DNA of 20,708 nt from a virus. Positions 6,653 through 12,039 of the stretch are shown in pieces. The position numbers were made by a program, and so were the translations under genes. The notes below the pieces were generated by a model, which ran no database searches, was not told the origin of the DNA, and worked only from the letters and a program-made list of their open reading frames with translations. The stretch spans positions 1 through 20,708 of IMG/VR virus record IMGVR_UViG_3300021579_000152, one strand, 5' to 3'. Position 1 is the first letter of the stretch. Every line of letters starts with the position of its first letter.

Positions 6653-7371
6653 GCCAACGCTGCCTTGATTGCAACGAAGCCCGCTTTGCTCAAGCCGTCG
6701 AGCGTGTCGCTTTGCTCAAGGCCTGCGGCTTCGCGTGCCTGCGCAACGCTCATGCCCTTGTCTTTGATCTTCTTGCCAATGTGGGCAATCTCGCCAGCGG
6801 TAGCGGGCTCAATATTGCTTTCGGCATCCACTGCCCCGGCAGGCTGTTCCGTGGGGGCGCGGCGCTGGGGTTGGGTGACGGCTGGCTTTCGGCCAGTGGC
6901 GGGCTGTTGTGGCTCAGTTGACTCTTGGCCGTCAGCGTCCAAGTCGTCGTCAGCTGCAACGCCCAGCATGGCCGTCACCATGTAGCGGCGGAAGTAGGTG
7001 ATAGCTGCGCCAAACGCCTTTGGGTCGGCGGCCATGTCGCGTGCCGAGGGGATGAGCACTTCACTTGTGATGATGCCGCCGCATGCGTGCATGAGCCTGC
7101 AAGTCAGGAGCGGGCCTTGTTGGCCATGCTCGACGGTTTGAATCATTGACAAGCCGTTTGACGCGAGTGCCGGGCGTGTCTTGCTCAAGATTTCTTCGAG
7201 GTCGGCGTAACGGAATTGGTAGCTGTAACTCGACTTGGTGGTGATGGTGACGGCTCGGTTCTTCTCGATTGGCTTGAACTCGCCTTGGGCTTTGGCCAGC
7301 GCTGCCATGAGTGCGGCGGATGCGTTGTTTGGCTCTTGCATGGTGTTGGTGTCGTTGGAGGTGGTAGTCAT
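6649..7371 (-). CDS. erf: ERF-family single-strand annealing protein
   Basis: 240 residues. The ERF core spans about 20-148: a helix with LMAALAKAQGEFKP, SYQFRYADLEEIL, and the signature FGAAITYFRRYMVTAMLGVAADDDLDAD, of which TYFRRY (125-130) and the acidic DDDLDAD run are diagnostic. A Pro/Gln-rich linker (150-185) joins a small C-terminal helical domain. ERF proteins anneal complementary single strands in phage recombination and genome circularisation. The ATG at 7371 has no clear Shine-Dalgarno: its upstream AAGACCACTCC is identical to that of the scaffold gene at 17331. The stop overlaps the next gene by 4 bp. Confidence 0.93.
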   Translation of the reverse strand: MTTTSNDTNTMQEPNNASAALMAALAKAQGEFKPIEKNRAVTITTKSSYSYQFRYADLEEILSKTRPALASNGLSMIQTVEHGQQGPLLTCRLMHACGGIITSEVLIPSARDMAADPKAFGAAITYFRRYMVTAMLGVAADDDLDADGQESTEPQQPATGRKPAVTQPQRRAPTEQPAGAVDAESNIEPATAGEIAHIGKKIKDKGMSVAQAREAAGLEQSDTLDGLSKAGFVAIKAALA

Positions 7372-7380
7372 GGAGTGGTC

Positions 7381-7587
7381 TTAGAAAATTGCGTAAGTGA
7401 TGGAGGCCAACAAAATGGTGGCGATGGTGATGAGGGTTCTGGTGGGCATGGCAATCCAGTCCCAAGGGCCAGTGATTTGCTCGGCCAAGTCGAGCGTTTC
7501 TTGGTGGCCTTCAAGGTGATAGATGCCGCAGGTGTAGGGCGTTGGGCAGTCGCCAACGTCATGCGTGCAGTTGCAACGTGGGTTCAT
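7381..7587 (-). CDS. Small Cys-rich protein with C-terminal membrane segment
   Basis: 68 residues. The N-terminus has cysteines spaced CNC...C...C (CNCTHDVGDCPTPYTC) and then GIYHLEGHQ, which could bind zinc. After PWDWIAMPTR comes a single hydrophobic helix (TLITIATILLASITYAIF) at the very end, giving a tail-anchored layout. Start overlaps the previous stop by 4 bp. No family recognised; a host- or phage-exclusion role is possible but speculative. Confidence 0.65.
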   Translation of the reverse strand: MNPRCNCTHDVGDCPTPYTCGIYHLEGHQETLDLAEQITGPWDWIAMPTRTLITIATILLASITYAIF

Positions 7588-7880
7588 ATCGAGCTACCCA
7601 GTTGCTTCGCTGGTGTGCCGTCCGTGGCCACGCAGCGGAGTTGGCCTTGCTCGCTCCAGCGGTGGACGTAGCCAATGCCATTGAGTCGGATGCAAAGCTC
7701 AGTTGCAGCGCGCTCGACGCGGGCTTCTTCTGAGGCCATTTGTGGGGCGCTTTGAATCTCTTGCTGGTAGAGGCGGGCGGTCTCGATGTCGTCAGGGCCA
7801 TCGAGCAAATGCGAGCCAGCCAAAGCCAGTGCCAACACGGTTGCCCAAAGCCAATTCGTTGTGGTTTGGCTCAGAGTCAT
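7584..7880 (-). CDS. Small membrane-anchored phage protein
   Basis: 98 residues from the ATG at 7880, which overlaps the upstream stop as ATGA; a start 9 nt earlier also exists. The N-terminal hydrophobic segment (WLWATVLALALAGSHLL) is a signal anchor. The rest is soluble and presumably periplasmic, with a helical stretch ASEEARVERAATELC and two cysteines (about 66 and 85) that could pair. No lipobox and no known family. It is the second gene of the early operon, so it is made immediately on induction. Confidence 0.65.
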   Translation of the reverse strand: MTLSQTTTNWLWATVLALALAGSHLLDGPDDIETARLYQQEIQSAPQMASEEARVERAATELCIRLNGIGYVHRWSEQGQLRCVATDGTPAKQLGSSI

Positions 7881-8188
7881 TGCATGCACTCGCTTTCCCA
7901 GTTGGCCACGGCCAAGTCGAGGTTGTGTTGGTCGGCTTCTGTGCGGCAGTGTTTGCGGTACTCACGCTCAAGGGCTTGAATCACGACATCTGACAAGAGG
8001 TTAAAAATCTCTTTGCCTTCTACATAGACGTGCCAGAGGTTTGAGGTCTCAGGCTCGAAGTAGCAAACCAAAGTGGCGTCGCTGTCGAGCTGGTCACAAG
8101 CAACGTATTGCTCAAGGTCCGGGTGCAGGTTGTGCGCTTGTTGCAGGCTGGTTGCTTGCGGTAAAACGGCTTGGCTTTCAATGTTCAT
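7877..8188 (-). CDS. First gene of the leftward early operon, unknown function
   Basis: 103 residues, ATG at 8188 with GGAG 7 nt upstream. The sequence is acidic and mixed alpha/beta (DATLVCYFEPETSNLWHVYV, seen in part as WHVYVEGKEIFNLL), ending in a helix with EREYRKHC and a Cys near the C-terminus. No family recognised. In lambda-like genomes this place behind PL holds an antiterminator or host-takeover gene, but this product is not obviously arginine-rich like N, so no role is assigned. Confidence 0.65.
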   Translation of the reverse strand: MNIESQAVLPQATSLQQAHNLHPDLEQYVACDQLDSDATLVCYFEPETSNLWHVYVEGKEIFNLLSDVVIQALEREYRKHCRTEADQHNLDLAVANWESECMQ

Positions 8189-8334
8189 GGTTCACTCCAT
8201 TGCTTTTTCAACTGCGCTGCAAACCACGTATGCACGGGCTACAAGCCCTAAAACCCTTCGCTCTGCGTCCTGTCACGTTCGGGGTTCGTATCGCTTCCCC
8301 TCGTGTTTCGCTGTGTTTTGCTGCGATGAACCGA
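8189..8334 (-). other. Leader of the leftward early transcript
   Basis: About 140 nt between the predicted PL start point and the first gene. It contains a near-tandem repeat (on the transcribed strand CAGCAAAACAC then AGCGAAACAC, within 8306-8330) and a 5-bp hairpin GGGCT-TGT-AGCCC (8236-8248). I see no convincing boxA/boxB nut site and no ORF that I would call. Confidence 0.4.
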
Positions 8335-8363
8335 ATTAAACCATAGTTCATTCATAAAGTCAA
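8335..8363 (-). promoter_or_regulatory. Promoter PL of the leftward early operon
   Basis: On the minus strand TTGACT (8358-8363) and TTTAAT (8335-8340) are separated by exactly 17 bp. Each hexamer touches one copy of the 10-bp operator palindrome, so repressor binding would block the polymerase. This is the same geometry as the rightward promoter at 9708-9736. Confidence 0.8.
8339..8348. promoter_or_regulatory. Operator OL, promoter -10 copy
   Basis: AACCATAGTT, an imperfect palindrome overlapping the -10 hexamer of PL. One of five near-identical copies flanking the repressor region. Confidence 0.75.
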
Positions 8364-8371
8364 CCATAGTT
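8362..8371. promoter_or_regulatory. Operator OL, promoter -35 copy
   Basis: AACCATAGTT, identical to the copy at 8339 and 23 bp from it, overlapping the -35 of PL by two bases. Confidence 0.75.
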
Positions 8372-8383
8372 AAGTGAAGGACG

Positions 8384-8405
8384 AAAAAAAACCCGCATTT
8401 GCGGG
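8384..8405 (-). terminator. Terminator of the repressor operon
   Basis: Read on the minus strand, CCCGC-AAAT-GCGGG (8392-8405) is followed by eight T residues (8384-8391). It lies 22 bp after the secreted-protein gene and just before PL, so repressor-operon transcription would not run into the early operon. Confidence 0.85.
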
Positions 8406-8427
8406 CAGTTGTATGGTGTCTTCTAAG

Positions 8428-8988
8428 CTATCGGCAATTTGTGAAAGCCTGATTCCCGTACATACTAGTGGTGCAATTGGTTCCACCGCCGTATGAGTTT
8501 TTGAATGCGTTTCCTACCCCTTGAAGCATGTTCCCAACGGCTTGCCGTCTTGCGTATTCTTGGCGCTCGGCATCGGCAATTGCGGCTAGCCGCGCGTTCT
8601 CTTGATCTTGCGTAAGTCTTTGCGCTTCTTTTTCTTTGTCTCTAGCCTGTAGTGCTTCATGGTACCGTTTTGTACGAATTTCCAATAATTCAACAGCCCG
8701 GTCTCGGGTTATTTCTTTTTTTTCCATTCTTTCTGCATAGCTCAAAACTGATTCGTAGTAAGCGTGCGTCAGTATGTCGTTTGGAAAATAGACTTTTGAT
8801 GCCAGAAGCACCTCTTTAGCCGCCTCAGAAGTTTTAATCTTCCCATCCTCGGCAGATTTAGCGATGGATGCTTCTTCTGCTCTGAATCTTTCAATATTGT
8901 TTTCTGCCCTAGAGCGCTCCATGTAGTTGGTTTGAGCCAAAGCGATAGTTGTTGAAACAAGTAGAAAAATTGAGATAAAAATTTTCAT
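8428..8988 (-). CDS. Secreted protein co-transcribed with the repressor (lysogenic-conversion candidate)
   Basis: 186 residues. A clear signal peptide (MKIFISIFLLVSTTIALA, cleavage near ALA-QT) is followed by a long helical, charged region (about 22-150, e.g. ERMEKKEITRDRAVELLE and ARLAAIADAERQEYARR). The C-terminus is GGGTNCTTSMYGNQAFTNCR, where two cysteines could form a disulfide. No lipobox. The stop of the repressor gene overlaps its ATG by 4 bp and a terminator follows, so it should be expressed from the prophage together with the repressor. The DNA is visibly more AT-rich than its neighbours, suggesting separate acquisition. No family named; it may alter the lysogen's envelope. Confidence 0.8.
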   Translation of the reverse strand: MKIFISIFLLVSTTIALAQTNYMERSRAENNIERFRAEEASIAKSAEDGKIKTSEAAKEVLLASKVYFPNDILTHAYYESVLSYAERMEKKEITRDRAVELLEIRTKRYHEALQARDKEKEAQRLTQDQENARLAAIADAERQEYARRQAVGNMLQGVGNAFKNSYGGGTNCTTSMYGNQAFTNCR

Positions 8989-9671
8989 ACCCGATCACTC
9001 CTCCAAGTTAAAAGAATCTTTCCAAGCACGTGAAAATCCATGCCCTGAGTTATCTCAAACGGGTCATAGGATGGGTTCATGCTTTTGGCTCTGATGACAA
9101 GCCCCGCAGCTGTTGGTATGCGTTGTAGTTGCTTGATGTAGCCATGCTCACCAATGCGGAAAAAGTAGACGCCATCGCTTGAGCAGTCTGCCACGCCCTT
9201 GTCCATTAGGAGCGGGTCGCCCGGATTGAACATTGGCTGCATGGATGAGCCGAAACCAGTGACGATGCAGAGATTGTGAATCCCTGTATTTGATGGGACA
9301 TTCATCCGCAGCCATTGCTCGTCAACATTCCACGACTTAATGATTCCGGGAGGTTGCTCGTCCAGCACAAGCCCGTTGTTACCCATGGCACCAGCAACAT
9401 CGTATTGAGGAATAAATCTAGTTCCATCAATGATTTCGGTGATAGTGCGAAGAGGCCCAGTAACTTCCCCTTCGCCCGTTGCTAGCCACTCAGCAGATAC
9501 GCCAAGCACCCGAGCCGCCTTCTGATTGTTTGAGGCTGTGAATGCCTTTGTCTTCCCGTCAAATGCCTTTTTAGTTGCCTGATAGGAGATGCCAAGCTCA
9601 TCGGCAAGCATCTGGACGGTGCACCCAGATTGCTTGAGTGCAAGCCTTAATCGTTCGCTGTAATCAACCAT
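8985..9671 (-). CDS. CI-like phage repressor (HTH plus S24 peptidase-like domain)
   Basis: 228 residues from the ATG at 9671, preferred over an upstream TTG because AGGA lies 9 nt before it. Residues 5-65 are a lambda-type helix-turn-helix domain (VQMLADELGISYQATKKAF at about 19-37). Residues 87-220 form an S24/LexA-like domain with Ala93-Gly94 in VAGAMG as a possible cleavage site, Ser143 in GFGSSMQP and Lys180 in HGYIKQL as the serine-lysine pair. Maintains lysogeny by repressing PL and PR; RecA-stimulated self-cleavage would induce the phage, though cleavage in this subfamily is not certain. An operator copy overlaps the start codon, suggesting self-regulation. Confidence 0.92.
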   Translation of the reverse strand: MVDYSERLRLALKQSGCTVQMLADELGISYQATKKAFDGKTKAFTASNNQKAARVLGVSAEWLATGEGEVTGPLRTITEIIDGTRFIPQYDVAGAMGNNGLVLDEQPPGIIKSWNVDEQWLRMNVPSNTGIHNLCIVTGFGSSMQPMFNPGDPLLMDKGVADCSSDGVYFFRIGEHGYIKQLQRIPTAAGLVIRAKSMNPSYDPFEITQGMDFHVLGKILLTWRSDRV

Positions 9672-9675
9672 AGTT
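9666..9675. promoter_or_regulatory. Operator copy over the repressor start codon
   Basis: AACCATAGTT at 9666-9675 contains the repressor ATG (complement of 9669-9671). Binding here would lie downstream of the repressor promoter and could act as a roadblock for autoregulation. Confidence 0.65.
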
Positions 9676-9699
9676 GCCAATCCTATCCTGTAGTAACTG

Positions 9700-9709
9700 A
9701 ACAATAGTT
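9700..9709. promoter_or_regulatory. Operator OR, promoter -35 copy
   Basis: AACAATAGTT, one mismatch from the OL copies, overlapping the -35 hexamer of PR and 23 bp from the next copy. Confidence 0.7.
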
Positions 9710-9736
9710 GCTTTTACACCTGAACTATGGTTTAAT
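9708..9736 (+). promoter_or_regulatory. Promoter PR of the rightward operon
   Basis: TTGCTT (9708-9713), 17-bp spacer, TTTAAT (9731-9736). Both hexamers touch operators placed 23 bp apart, copying PL. Transcription should start about 7 bp after the -10, at or next to the cro ATG (9744). Confidence 0.8.
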
Positions 9737-9739
9737 CAA
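9711..9739 (-). promoter_or_regulatory. Possible repressor promoter (PRM)
   Basis: On the minus strand TTGATT (9734-9739) and TAAAAG (9711-9716) are 17 bp apart, matching consensus at 4 of 6 positions each. It overlaps PR face to face and would give a leader of about 33 nt before the repressor ATG. It is weaker than PL or PR by eye. Confidence 0.4.
9723..9732. promoter_or_regulatory. Operator OR, promoter -10 copy
   Basis: AACTATGGTT, the reverse complement of the OL copies, overlapping the -10 of PR. Confidence 0.75.
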
Positions 9740-9743
9740 GTTC

Positions 9744-9944
9744 ATGAGCAACATTTCTAAACAAGAAGCCATCGCACTGTTGGGCGGCTCCGTAAAGAGC
9801 GCATCACAGGCCATTGGCTGCACAGTCCAAGCAATTTACAAGTGGCCAAACATTCTGTCTTCGCGCATAGCGGATAGGGTGATTGCTGCACAGATACGAA
9901 CGCAAAGCGCTCGCCGTCGCAAGTCAACAACAGGGCGGGCCTAA
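9744..9944 (+). CDS. Cro-like transcriptional regulator
   Basis: 66 residues from the ATG at 9744. The sequence MSNISKQEAIALLGG, then VKSASQAIGCTVQAIYKWP as helix-turn-helix, then ILSSRIADRVIAAQIR and a basic tail, is typical of Cro proteins that oppose the CI repressor and begin SKQEAI...GG. It is divergent from the repressor gene across the operators and is the first gene of the rightward operon. No Shine-Dalgarno precedes the ATG, and the predicted transcript starts there, so translation is probably leaderless. Confidence 0.88.
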   Translation: MSNISKQEAIALLGGSVKSASQAIGCTVQAIYKWPNILSSRIADRVIAAQIRTQSARRRKSTTGRA

Positions 9945-9947
9945 GCC

Positions 9948-10772
9948 ATGGCTGGCGACTGGATCAAGATGCGCGTGGACTTGGCAACAAGTCCAAAGGT
10001 TGTACGCATGGCGTCCGCATTGTGTGCGGACAGGTTGCGCGTGATTGGTGGACTTCATGCGGTCTGGTGTCTGTTCGATGTGCACTCAACAGACGGACAG
10101 CTTGACGGGTACACGCTCGAAGCGCTCGACGAAATGATTGGTTTTTCGGGTTTTGGCGCTGCAATGTCATTAGTTGGATGGCTCGAAGATGGTGGCGATT
10201 TCCTTTGTACGCCACGGTTTGACGAGCACAACGGCCAGTCAGCCAAGCGCCGAGCTACCGAAACAGAGCGCAAACGAGAGGCCCGCAAGATGTCCGCACC
10301 AGATGCGGACAAAAAGCGGTCTAGAGAAGAGAAGAGAAGAGAAGATATATCTTCTACTGACGTAGAAGATAAGAGCGCAAGCGCACAGCGGGCCAAGCCC
10401 GCCGTTGTCACCCAACCCGAAGGCGTAAGCGATTTGGTTTGGCAAGATTTTTTGGCCGTTCGCAAAGCCAACCGCGCACCGCTCACACAAACCGCTCTTG
10501 ATGGCATTGCACGCGAGGCCAGCAAAGCGGGCATCACCTTGGCCAAGGCTTTGTCGATTTGTTGTACACGTGGATGGCGCAGTTTTAACGCGGGGTGGAA
10601 GTGGGATGACACCCAGCCCGACCAATTCCGTGTTGATGTGGCGAGGGCGACGGTGCCTGGCAGCAATATGCCTGACCCAGCACTCGAAAAAATCAAGCGT
10701 GATGCGCAAAAAGCGGTACCGCCGCCAGCCCACATCCGTGAGCAAATGCAAAGCCTGCGAGGGGTGGCGTGA
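9948..10772 (+). CDS. Phage replication initiation protein (O-like)
   Basis: 274 residues. The N-terminal domain (1-100), with GDWIKMRVDLATSPKVVRMA, LRVIGGLHAVWCLFDVHS, EMIGFSGFGAAMSLVGWL and LCTPRFDEHNG, matches the winged-helix N-terminus common in phage replication proteins. A charged, disordered linker (101-145) of Lys/Arg/Glu follows, then a C-terminal helical region with LVWQDFLAVRKAN and GWRSFNAGWKWD. It is the gene after cro, the place of O in lambda, and the linker DNA carries origin-like repeats (10324-10370). No helicase or primase motif is present, so it likely recruits host DnaB. Initiator function is inferred. Confidence 0.75.
   Translation: MAGDWIKMRVDLATSPKVVRMASALCADRLRVIGGLHAVWCLFDVHSTDGQLDGYTLEALDEMIGFSGFGAAMSLVGWLEDGGDFLCTPRFDEHNGQSAKRRATETERKREARKMSAPDADKKRSREEKRREDISSTDVEDKSASAQRAKPAVVTQPEGVSDLVWQDFLAVRKANRAPLTQTALDGIAREASKAGITLAKALSICCTRGWRSFNAGWKWDDTQPDQFRVDVARATVPGSNMPDPALEKIKRDAQKAVPPPAHIREQMQSLRGVA
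10324..10370. repeat. Origin-like repeats inside the replication gene
   Basis: Four tandem GAGAA units (10324-10343) run into a perfect 16-bp palindrome AGAAGATATATCTTCT (10340-10355), which overlaps a perfect 9-bp inverted repeat ATCTTCTAC / GTAGAAGAT (10349-10357 and 10362-10370, 4-bp spacer). AGAAGAT thus occurs three times in alternating orientation around an AT-rich centre. Lambda keeps its origin inside gene O in the same way. Confidence 0.5.
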
Positions 10773-11038
10773 CATGCGGACCTGTAACGAGCTTGGCGTG
10801 TGCCAGTCCCGAGAGTGCTTTGATTGCTTGCCCAGCGTGCGAGTCATCCAAGAAACAGCGATTCAGTGGGGTCTACAACCTCAAGTGCCTCACATGCTGC
10901 GCCAGGCTGGTGCTCAGTGCGCACCCGGACAAGAAGCAAGCCTCTGCCATGTTGGGGGCAATCGCTCGATTCAAGCAGGCCCCTTCGCGGGAATCCGTTT
11001 TGGGGTGCGTACGCCAACACCTGACGAAACAACTTTGA
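10769..11038 (+). CDS. Small zinc-ribbon phage protein
   Basis: 89 residues from a GTG at 10769 that overlaps the upstream stop by 4 bp. Cysteines in ACPACESSKKQ and LKCLTCCARLV form a CxxC...CxxC pair, expected to bind zinc. The C-terminal half is helical (QASAMLGAIARF, RESVLGCVRQHL). Similar short proteins are common in replication regions of Burkholderiales phages (recollection). A second frame starting at 10774 overlaps it completely and is discussed separately; this frame looks more protein-like in its C-terminal half. Confidence 0.7.
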   Translation: MTCGPVTSLACASPESALIACPACESSKKQRFSGVYNLKCLTCCARLVLSAHPDKKQASAMLGAIARFKQAPSRESVLGCVRQHLTKQL

Positions 11039-11078
11039 GCGCTGACGAGGTGTTGCATGCAATGCGCGAGGGCATCTT

Positions 11079-11531
11079 ATGAAAGCAATGCTTGTAAAGA
11101 CCGACAACGGCTTGCGCGGCTCGACAGCGACAGACCACGATGCGTGGGAGAAGTTCAAGCGCCGTTTGCTCACGTTGAAGCCAGGCACTTTCCTGCGCAT
11201 GGAGTGGGTGAGACCACGCAACGGTAAGCACCACCGAAAGCTCTTTGCCTTGCTCACGCTGGTGGCCGAAAACTCCGAGACCTACGACACAACGAAAAAA
11301 GCGTTGGTGGCCGTCAAGTTGGTAACTGGCCATTGCGAGCCATTCATTGACCCCAAGACGGGTGAATTGATGCAGTTGCCAAAGTCGATTTCATACGACT
11401 CGATGGAACAAGACGAGTTTGACGAGTTCTATTCCGCTGCGATTGATGGCGTGCTCCGCCACATCCTGCCGCACCTGGACAAAGTGCAGGCCGAGCGATT
11501 GATTGAAATGATTATTCAGGGGTGGGCATGA
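11079..11531 (+). CDS. DUF1367-family phage protein
   Basis: 150 residues. The family signature is visible as LKPGTFLRMEWVRPRN followed by GKHHRKLFALLTLVAENSE, then a C-terminal helical part with EFDEFYSAAIDGVL and RHILPHL. DUF1367 proteins lie in the ninR-like or recombination segment of lambdoid phages next to RusA or other resolvases; their molecular job is unknown. The next gene's ATG overlaps this stop by 4 bp. Confidence 0.85.
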   Translation: MKAMLVKTDNGLRGSTATDHDAWEKFKRRLLTLKPGTFLRMEWVRPRNGKHHRKLFALLTLVAENSETYDTTKKALVAVKLVTGHCEPFIDPKTGELMQLPKSISYDSMEQDEFDEFYSAAIDGVLRHILPHLDKVQAERLIEMIIQGWA

Positions 11532-11833
11532 AGGGTAGAACGCCAAACAAGGCTGAGAAGTCTTTTCACAACGCCGTGGCCGCGCTGGGTTGCATTGCTT
11601 GCCGTGAAGACGGCATCTTTACCGAGCTGGTGAGCATTCACCACATTGATGGCCGCACCAAGCCTGATGCGCACATGAAGGTGTTGCCGCTTTGCGCTGG
11701 CCATCACCAAGACAACACGGGCATGCCCGGATTGATTGCCGTGCACCCATGGAAAAAGCGCTTTGAAAACCGCTATGGCACCCAGCTTGAGCTTTTGGCC
11801 AAGTGCATGGAGTTGGTGGAGGTGTGCCAATGA
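11528..11833 (+). CDS. Ref-like RecA-dependent nuclease
   Basis: 101 residues from the ATG at 11528, which overlaps the upstream stop as ATGA and has AGGGG upstream; a GTG 6 nt earlier is possible. The pattern matches the globular domain of phage P1 Ref (HNH-type nuclease that cuts D-loops made by RecA): MKGRTPNKAEKSFH, CIACRED, SIHHIDG with the His pair, then LPLCAGHHQ and a final HPWKKRFENRYGT. Four zinc-ligand candidates (CxxC, C, HH) are in place. It would act with RecA in recombination or host DNA breakdown. P1 Ref has an extra N-terminal arm that is absent here. Confidence 0.85.
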   Translation: MKGRTPNKAEKSFHNAVAALGCIACREDGIFTELVSIHHIDGRTKPDAHMKVLPLCAGHHQDNTGMPGLIAVHPWKKRFENRYGTQLELLAKCMELVEVCQ

Positions 11834-12039
11834 AGCGAATGCTCGACATGGAGGATTTCCCGGTCGGAACCCGCGTTGCTACGCCAAGCGGTCGCACTGG
11901 GACGGTGACGAAGCACCGTGGTGCTGAAAGCAAGTTTGACCACTTTCAGCGCATCACCGTGGTGTTCGATGGTGGCAAGCGCAATGACATGGTGACTTTG
12001 CAGCCGCACTTGCTCGCCAAATGTCCGCCGCTGCAATGA
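11830..12039 (+). CDS. Small phage protein, possible SH3-like beta barrel
   Basis: 69 residues from the ATG at 11830, overlapping the previous stop by 4 bp. The sequence FPVGTRVATPSGRTGTVTKH, followed by HFQRITVVFDGGKRN and MVTLQPHLL, is a run of short strands of the kind seen in small beta-barrel (SH3/KOW-like) proteins. No family name is assigned. Coupled on both sides within the recombination segment. Confidence 0.65.
   Translation: MKRMLDMEDFPVGTRVATPSGRTGTVTKHRGAESKFDHFQRITVVFDGGKRNDMVTLQPHLLAKCPPLQ

Noticed and set aside
8041-8346. Plus-strand frames over the leader and first early gene
   Set aside because: They lie opposite a well-supported early gene and its promoter region, have no ribosome binding site, and look unlike a protein.
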